NCBI GenBank assembly: GCA_020718125.1
Contig: DYDC01000167.1
Coordinates: forward strand, 1 to 6,226
Direction: 5' to 3'
Length of the DNA stretch: 6,226 nt
From: Methylacidiphilum sp.
GTDB lineage: Bacteria; Verrucomicrobiota; Verrucomicrobiia; CAIQCK01
How positions within the stretch are numbered: position 1 is the first letter of the stretch; every line of letters begins with the position of its first letter. A model generated the notes under the pieces. That model saw nothing but the letters and a program-made list of their open reading frames with translations. It did no database searches and was not told the DNA's origin. Below, one piece after another: positions 1 to 4,371 of the stretch. The position numbers were made by a program, and so were the translations under genes.

Positions 1-152
1 GGCCCGACGGCCGCAACGAAGAAAGCGGACGAGTCGGTCTGGCTCGTTTGGGTGTTGCCGGCAGGCGGCCAACACGCAAAGCCCACAAGACTCGCCAAGG
101 CAACACGGAGCACGCGCATCGCGGGACGGGTGGTTTTAACGTTTCTGATCAT
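1..152 (-). CDS. Start of an exported protein, cut by the window edge (possible beta-helix protein)
   Basis: Only the first 50 codons are in the window and the frame stays open to the left edge. The ATG at 152-150 follows a strong purine-rich ribosome binding site, GGGAGGAG. The N-terminus has basic residues (R3, K6, R9, R13, R16) followed by a hydrophobic run of roughly residues 14-27 (VLRVALASLVGFAC) and a small/polar stretch (PPAGNTQTSQ), so it looks like a Sec-type signal peptide. The segment that follows, SAFFVAAVG, resembles the F-[FY]-V-A-x-x-G stretch that often opens the mature part of bacterial right-handed parallel beta-helix proteins; this is a resemblance by eye over a few residues. 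It lies 77 bases downstream of the FAD oxidoreductase gene on the same strand and probably belongs to the same operon. The call as an exported protein is fairly safe; the beta-helix family is a guess. Confidence 0.6.
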   Translation of the reverse strand, partial: MIRNVKTTRPAMRVLRVALASLVGFACWPPAGNTQTSQTDSSAFFVAAVG

Positions 153-163
153 GGTCTCCTCCC
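153..163 (-). promoter_or_regulatory. Ribosome binding site of the left-edge exported protein
   Basis: Read on the minus strand this is GGGAGGAGACC directly before the ATG at 152-150. It is a good match to the Shine-Dalgarno consensus with about 3-5 bases of spacing, and it fixes the start of the truncated gene. The upstream end of this site abuts the intergenic repeat at 164-229. Confidence 0.7.
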
Positions 164-229
164 AAGGGTAACCTCGCTGCGCCCGGTGACGGGAAGATGG
201 GGTGCGCAGCCGGTATAGCCTGCGTTGTT
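164..229 (-). repeat. Degenerate intergenic repeat, copy A
   Basis: This element fills nearly the whole gap between the stop codon of the FAD oxidoreductase gene and the ribosome binding site of the next gene. It aligns in the same orientation with 1792-1856; the first 57 positions (164-220 against 1792-1848) align without gaps at about 44 identities, and the rest aligns with one gap. It contains a perfect 7-base inverted repeat, GCTGCGC at 176-182 and GCGCAGC at 204-210, flanked by a further possible ACC/GGT pairing (171-173 with 212-214). The loop holds a smaller CCCG/CGGG stem (182-185 with 190-193). No T-run follows in the direction of transcription, so it does not look like a standard intrinsic terminator. 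Function unknown. Confidence 0.6.
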
Positions 230-1690
230 TTATGTGCCAAGATTTGCATTCTGTTCCTTCAATTTATTTTTCAAGTTCGGTATATCTAAACTCCTCGGAA
301 GAACCTTTTCTTTAGCCGCCATTGCCGCCGCTGTTCCGGCAGCATGTCCCGTGGCCATGCACATGGCCTGTATCCTGGTTGAACCGTGCGCCTCGCGCGC
401 GGCGGAGATGCACCTGCCGGCCACCAGCAGGTTGTCGATCTTCTCGGGCACCATGCATCGGTAGGGAACGTCGTAGGATTCCCCTTTTTTCAACTCGCGG
501 AAGTCGAACCCCGACCCTTTCGTGTTGTGCAGGTCAATCAGGTAGCATCCGCGGGCGACAGCGTCTGCGAACTTCTTCGCGCCGAGGACATCGCCGGCCG
601 TAAGCTGGCAGCACCCTTTAAGGCGCCGAGACTCGCGCACCCCGATCTGCTGCGGCGTCTGTGATATCCAAGCGCGTTCGCAGCCCGGCATCGCTTTCTT
701 CATATACCGGAACAACTCCCAGGCCTGACGCCTCCCCTCGATTTCGGCCATGGAGAGGTCCTCTCCCCGTGTGGCGTCAAGCTTCAGGACGCGTGTGGCG
801 TGGACGCTGTATTCGCCGGGACGGACAGAATACAAATGCATGAAACCGTCCAAGGGAATGCCCGCTAGTTTGCCCGCCTCCCTTCCCTTTCTCCAGAAGC
901 CTTGGAGTGACGATCCCACGCCCCAGAGGCCGAAGCTTTGGTTATCACCTTTCCTTGCCTCCTCGAGTCGCGCATTGTCCACTCCGCTGATCCTGAACAC
1001 GAGGCTCATCGGCATGAGAAGCCCTTCTCCGTCCCCCTTTTCGAACCCGGCTCCCGCCCGGGCGAAGACATCGCCATCTCCGGTGCAATCCACCGTGATT
1101 GCAGCCAGAATGGCGCCCCGGCCGGACTTGTTCTCAATGATGATGCCGCCCACCCTGTTGCCCTCTTTGATCACATCTGCGACCCGCGTATGGAAAAGCA
1201 TCTTCACGCCCGCCTGGCTCAGCAACTCGACATCGGCCTGCTTCATCGCTTCAGCATCAATGCCAATCCACCGCTGTTTGAGGTCGCATTTCAATCCCTG
1301 GAGTTCATAGCTCGCTTTGATAATCCGTTCTGCCATGCCGCGGATTATCACTTGCTCGCCGTCGCTCAAGCCGCCCACACAGCTCATCAGAGCGGCAGTC
1401 GTCATCCCCCCAGGCGTTGCATGCCGCTCGACAATCACCACACGCGCGCCAGTCTCAGCGGCGGCGAGTGCGGCCGCGACCCCTGCTGGGCCAGCACCCG
1501 CAACAACCACATCCGCCTCCGCATACACTGGGATCTGGCGCGCCGGTTCAGCGATCAGCTTCCTGCCACTTTTCAGCCCGACATCCTCCCCGGCAATTCC
1601 CTCCACTGACCCCAACGCAGCGCCCATCGACAAGGCCGACAAGGCCTTGATCGAGTCGCGGCGCGTCATCCGATTGCATTGCTTGGACAT
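230..1690 (-). CDS. Tat-exported FAD-dependent oxidoreductase (FAD_oxidored type)
   Basis: Predicted flavoprotein of 486 residues, about the expected length for this family. Residues 8-27 (MTRRDSIKAL then SALSMGAALG) form a twin-arginine signal with R10-R11, consistent with export of a protein folded around its cofactor. Residues 60-90 hold the Rossmann dinucleotide motif GAGPAG (65-70) and the acidic residue closing the second strand (E88). Other family-like stretches are VDCTGDGDVFARAG (200-213), GVRESRRLKG (350-359) and the C-terminal flavin-contacting block LLVAGRCISAAREAHGSTR (421-439). The start at 1690 is chosen because GAGAGG stands 6 bases upstream (1697-1702) and it puts the Tat motif at the N-terminus; the frame is open to 1867, but that extension covers the intergenic repeat and is probably not translated. 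Its substrate is unknown; next to glycan-active enzymes it may oxidise or reduce a sugar-derived compound, which is inference. It follows the propeller gene by 195 bases on the same strand. Confidence 0.88.
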   Translation of the reverse strand: MSKQCNRMTRRDSIKALSALSMGAALGSVEGIAGEDVGLKSGRKLIAEPARQIPVYAEADVVVAGAGPAGVAAALAAAETGARVVIVERHATPGGMTTAALMSCVGGLSDGEQVIIRGMAERIIKASYELQGLKCDLKQRWIGIDAEAMKQADVELLSQAGVKMLFHTRVADVIKEGNRVGGIIIENKSGRGAILAAITVDCTGDGDVFARAGAGFEKGDGEGLLMPMSLVFRISGVDNARLEEARKGDNQSFGLWGVGSSLQGFWRKGREAGKLAGIPLDGFMHLYSVRPGEYSVHATRVLKLDATRGEDLSMAEIEGRRQAWELFRYMKKAMPGCERAWISQTPQQIGVRESRRLKGCCQLTAGDVLGAKKFADAVARGCYLIDLHNTKGSGFDFRELKKGESYDVPYRCMVPEKIDNLLVAGRCISAAREAHGSTRIQAMCMATGHAAGTAAAMAAKEKVLPRSLDIPNLKNKLKEQNANLGT

Positions 1691-1696
1691 AATTAT

Positions 1697-1702
1697 CCTC
1701 TC
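1697..1702 (-). promoter_or_regulatory. Ribosome binding site deciding the oxidoreductase start
   Basis: GAGAGG on the minus strand, 6 bases before the ATG at 1690-1688. An in-frame ATG at 1708-1706 lies six codons upstream but has no clear purine-rich site of its own, so 1690 is preferred. Confidence 0.55.
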
Positions 1703-1784
1703 TTTCATGTAAGCGTTCACGGGGTCCTTACCTTTGTCGTGGCCACCGGAACCCCACGGCGGCAGCCTGACGAAACTGAGTTTT

Positions 1785-1800
1785 GTTGCCGAAGGGCAAC
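1785..1800 (-). other. Short perfect hairpin in the gap before the oxidoreductase gene
   Basis: GTTGCC (1785-1790) and GGCAAC (1795-1800) are perfect reverse complements around a 4-base loop. On the transcribed minus strand the loop reads CTTC. It overlaps the edge of repeat copy B. No T-run follows, so it is not a typical terminator; a role in RNA stability or folding between two operon genes is possible. Copy A of the repeat lacks this hairpin. Confidence 0.45.
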
Positions 1801-1856
1801 CTCGCTGCGCTCGGTGATCAAAAGATGAAGCAGGCAGCAGGTGTAGCCTTGTTGTT
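1792..1856 (-). repeat. Degenerate intergenic repeat, copy B
   Basis: This is the second copy of the element at 164-229, in the same orientation, lying about 30 bases after the stop codon of the propeller gene and about 100 bases before the oxidoreductase start. The best conserved blocks are AACCTCGCTGCGC with CGGTGA, AAGATG, and GGCAGC/GCGCAGC with GGT.TAGCC. The stem of copy A is kept as GCTGC (1804-1808) and GCAGC (1834-1838), with the outer ACC (1799-1801) and GGT (1840-1842) also kept. The remaining intergenic sequence, 1703-1784, also holds a weak CGTGG/CCACG stem and no recognisable promoter. Function unknown. Confidence 0.6.
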
Positions 1857-1885
1857 CGTGACCGCATTCATCCTTTCGTTCACTC

Positions 1886-4348
1886 TCAGAATCCCAAGTC
1901 CTCGCCGTCGTGGGTGGCAAGGCCGATCTGCTCGACGCTGCCACGGCGGCCGTTATACCAGATCAGCCAGCGGTTGCCGTCGAGAATCGCAAACGGCTTG
2001 TAGCAGGCGTCGGCGTCCCACGCCCCCGCGCCGGGCCGGATGATCGGGTTGGCGGCGAGCCGCTGCCAGCCGGTGATGCCGTCGCGGGAGCGGGCGATGC
2101 CGATCTGTGCGTGATCCACATCACGGAACCCGATGTAAAACATCACGTGCCAGCCGCCGTGGCGCACCACCTGGCAGGCCGTGACTTTGAGCCGCTCCCA
2201 TTCGATTTTCGGATCGGCGGCAAAGATCGGGTTCGCCGACCACTTCGTCCACGTCATGCCGTCAGGACTGGTCGCGTAGCCGATGGCGTCTGGCTCGTAT
2301 TGCTCGCCGCCGGAATACCACATCCGGAACTGGCTCGCCGCGTCGTCCCAGATCACGTGCGGGCACATCACGGCAACTTTCTCCCACGGCGCTACAGGCG
2401 AGAGGACGGCCTTCTCACTCATCCGTTTCCACGTCTTGCCGTCGGCGCTCGTGGCGTAGCCGATCCACGAGTGGCCGCGCGCCTGGCCGGTGTAAAACAT
2501 GTGGTAACCGTCGCCGCGCTTGACGACGACGGGGCGATTGATGTCGTCTTCCCAGCCGCTCGCCTTGTTCGGGCCGAGCACAATCACCGGCTCGCTCCAG
2601 TGAACGCCGTCCTTGCTCTCGACTAGCGCGACGCTTTTCTTCGGCCGCCATGAAAACCACATCCGGAACCTGTCGCCCTCCTTGAGTAGCGCCACGTCGA
2701 AGCAGGTGCCGAGCGCGCCACCCAAGACGGGGTTTGCGGGCGACTTCACCCAGCCGGCGGATGGGGTATTTGCGCGCATCGGGCTTGTTGACCCCGGCTG
2801 TCCCTCTTGCAGTTTCTGAACCGTGATGGACCCCGGCCGGCCGGACTGCTCGATGAGGCTGTCGCCGGTGACGCCGCGGGCAGTGATGACGCCGTTGGCC
2901 GTGGTCTTTAAGAGCATTCGGTTGACGACCTTCGCGTCCTCGATCTCGACGCGGGCGCGGTCGAACGCGATGATCTGGTCACGGCGGTCCCCGCACTTCC
3001 AGCCCAGGGTGACGTTCCGCAGGATAAGATGAGCGTCGTGATGCGCATGATGCACGAGAGCATTGCACCACGCATCGTGGGTGCCGGGGGTGCCCACTAC
3101 CGCCATCTTCCCGGCGTAGAGGATGATCTCCATGATGTGCATGGGGCCGGGGAGGGTGACGTCAGTTTGCTTGCCGCGCAGATAAAAGTTCCAGCCATTG
3201 CAGCCAGCCGGCTTCTCAAGCGTGCGCCACGTGACGTTGCCCGTAACGACCGTGGTGTTGGGGGCCATCAGGGGCGGCTCCGGAGCGTCCTTCAACCCGG
3301 CGGCCACGGGCCACTCCAGACGGTTCTTCAACCCGGCGGGAACCATGCGAATCTCGCCGCGAAGGTTCTCGCCCTCGACCATAGGTCCCATCATGGGGCA
3401 GTCGCGGAGCGTGATTGTGACAGGAGGGCCGTCCATCGTGACCCGCCGCATCCCCACACGCCAGAACGGCGCCCTGTGGTTCACAAGCTCCAACCGGTAG
3501 CGCATTCCGGCGAAGCGACTGGAATCGAAGACGGTGTTCACTGCGCGGTCGATGGGAAGGTCGAAGTCATAGTTCCCAGGCACGTCGGCATCAATTGTCA
3601 GGCAGATGTTGTAGCTGCTGTCCTTGAACACGGCTTGGCCCCCATGCATATGTATGTTGTCAGAGTGCGGACCGGCCTTCAAGCGCACCGCGTCGAGGCG
3701 AAACCCTTCCTCTATGCCGATGCCGTAGATGTAGCGGACCGTGGTGTCGGTGGCCTCCCACTGGCCGCGCCCACCGATGCAGCAGTGGAGGGCAAATCCA
3801 TGTTCACCCGGAGGATTGCCGCCAATGGTGACATTTCGCGTGATGAGCTTTCCCCCCTTGAAAACGACGTTGAACTGGGCGTCGTAGGTTGGCATTATCT
3901 CGATGGTGGCGTTCTCTGCGGTGAGGACGCCGCCCGCTTCGAGGATCAGGTTGCCGCAGATGCGGTAGTGGGCGTTGGCCCAGGCCGTCGGCTGGCTGAT
4001 CCGCACGTCGCCCTGAAGCTCCACGGGCTTCTGATCAGCCTCACCCTTTGGCTCCGCAGTGCCCCCCTGTTTGGCCGGGACCAAAACGAGAAAGCAAGCG
4101 GCCAAGACGGCGAGAAGCTTGTTCTGGGAACCTCTGGAAACTGATTTCAGGAACATTCTTGCGGTATGGCATCGAGCTTTTTCAGTTCCCCTAAACGCAA
4201 TGTGTTGTAGGGAACCTCCGAAAACTGCTTTTCGGAGTTGGGTTGATGGTGGCGGTTCGGTTTTTCGTGTGGATGGGTTCATGGCTTGATGCGCGCCCGC
4301 TTCCGGCGCATACAGTGGCAGTTCGGTTTTCGGTGTGGATGGATTCAT
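1886..4348 (-). CDS. Secreted two-domain protein: beta-helix-like N-terminal region plus five-bladed propeller of glycosidase type
   Basis: From the ATG at 4348 the product is 820 residues. A signal-peptide-like stretch lies at about 65-98 (MFLKS, then basic residues, then LLAVLAACFLVLV at 78-90), so about 64 residues precede it. Residues 110-515 are beta-rich with repeated short strands (for example LILEAGGVLTAENATIEI at 134-151) and resemble a beta-helix-type region. Residues 535-820 are five repeats of the pattern W/F-Y-x-G, I-G-Y-A-T-S, x-D-G-x-x-W (near 561-584, 615-640, 674-700, 733-761 and 793-815), typical of the propeller fold shared by GH43, GH32 and GH130 proteins. Acidic residues D551, D601-D602 and D778/D780 are active-site candidates only by position. 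The start at 4348 has a strong binding site; ATG 4156, directly before the signal peptide, is the main alternative (756 residues), and GTG 4375 would overlap the previous stop codon. It may cleave or bind a glycan; the substrate is not readable. Confidence 0.8.
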   Translation of the reverse strand: MNPSTPKTELPLYAPEAGAHQAMNPSTRKTEPPPSTQLRKAVFGGSLQHIAFRGTEKARCHTARMFLKSVSRGSQNKLLAVLAACFLVLVPAKQGGTAEPKGEADQKPVELQGDVRISQPTAWANAHYRICGNLILEAGGVLTAENATIEIMPTYDAQFNVVFKGGKLITRNVTIGGNPPGEHGFALHCCIGGRGQWEATDTTVRYIYGIGIEEGFRLDAVRLKAGPHSDNIHMHGGQAVFKDSSYNICLTIDADVPGNYDFDLPIDRAVNTVFDSSRFAGMRYRLELVNHRAPFWRVGMRRVTMDGPPVTITLRDCPMMGPMVEGENLRGEIRMVPAGLKNRLEWPVAAGLKDAPEPPLMAPNTTVVTGNVTWRTLEKPAGCNGWNFYLRGKQTDVTLPGPMHIMEIILYAGKMAVVGTPGTHDAWCNALVHHAHHDAHLILRNVTLGWKCGDRRDQIIAFDRARVEIEDAKVVNRMLLKTTANGVITARGVTGDSLIEQSGRPGSITVQKLQEGQPGSTSPMRANTPSAGWVKSPANPVLGGALGTCFDVALLKEGDRFRMWFSWRPKKSVALVESKDGVHWSEPVIVLGPNKASGWEDDINRPVVVKRGDGYHMFYTGQARGHSWIGYATSADGKTWKRMSEKAVLSPVAPWEKVAVMCPHVIWDDAASQFRMWYSGGEQYEPDAIGYATSPDGMTWTKWSANPIFAADPKIEWERLKVTACQVVRHGGWHVMFYIGFRDVDHAQIGIARSRDGITGWQRLAANPIIRPGAGAWDADACYKPFAILDGNRWLIWYNGRRGSVEQIGLATHDGEDLGF
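4126..4227 (-). repeat. In-frame direct repeat pair, 16 of 18 bases identical
   Basis: GGGAACCTCTGGAAACTG at 4126-4143 and GGGAACCTCCGAAAACTG at 4210-4227 differ at two positions and are 84 bases apart, exactly 28 codons. On the coding strand both are read in the same frame, giving K-A-V-F-G-G-S (residues 40-46) and K-S-V-S-R-G-S (68-74). They straddle the alternative start at 4156. Confidence 0.6.
4216..4237 (-). other. Perfect 9-base-pair hairpin in the leader of the propeller gene
   Basis: CTCCGAAAA (4216-4224) and TTTTCGGAG (4229-4237) are exact reverse complements around a 4-base loop. The hairpin lies inside the open frame, between the well-spaced start at 4348 and the alternative start at 4156. 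The surrounding sequence is coding if 4348 is used and leader if 4156 is used. There is no T-run on the transcribed strand. Confidence 0.5.
4247..4348 (-). repeat. In-frame direct repeat of about 36 bases at the gene start (MNPST-x-KTE)
   Basis: The first bases of the gene, from 4348 leftwards, encode MNPSTPKTELPL. The same sequence with few changes starts again at 4282 and encodes MNPSTRKTEPPP. The copies are 66 bases (22 codons) apart and in the same frame, and each begins with ATG. Only the first copy has a strong ribosome binding site. The duplicated start suggests either a tandem duplication or a spreading repeat that carries a start codon. Confidence 0.65.
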
Positions 4349-4353
4349 GGTGG

Positions 4354-4360
4354 CTCCTTT
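4354..4360 (-). promoter_or_regulatory. Strong ribosome binding site for the propeller gene
   Basis: AAAGGAG on the minus strand, 5 bases before the ATG at 4348-4346. It is the best such site in the window and is the reason for choosing 4348 rather than 4375 or 4156. It lies just after the stop codon (4374-4372) of the upstream hydrolase gene, which supports coupled expression. Confidence 0.7.
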
Positions 4361-4371
4361 GGTCGGTGTTT

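Noticed and set aside
164..229. Intergenic hairpin as an intrinsic terminator between the oxidoreductase and the last gene
   Set aside because: There is no run of T after the stem on the transcribed strand, and a ribosome binding site for the next gene follows immediately.
938..1609. Open frame of 223 codons on the plus strand
   Set aside because: Antisense to the FAD oxidoreductase, which has clear Rossmann and C-terminal flavin motifs.
1691..1867. Upstream extension of the oxidoreductase to 1867
   Set aside because: The extra 59 residues cover the intergenic repeat, place the Tat signal far from the N-terminus and lack a good ribosome binding site.
4087..4105. Lipobox-like LAAC (residues 82-85) in the propeller protein signal region
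   Set aside because: The hydrophobic stretch continues beyond the cysteine (FLVLV), so the cysteine sits inside the core rather than at a cleavage site; an ordinary signal peptide or anchor is more likely.
3029..4144. Long open frame of 371 codons on the plus strand
   Set aside because: It lies entirely antisense to the propeller gene, whose domains are recognisable; long opposite-strand frames are expected in GC-rich coding DNA and the translation shows no family-like motif.
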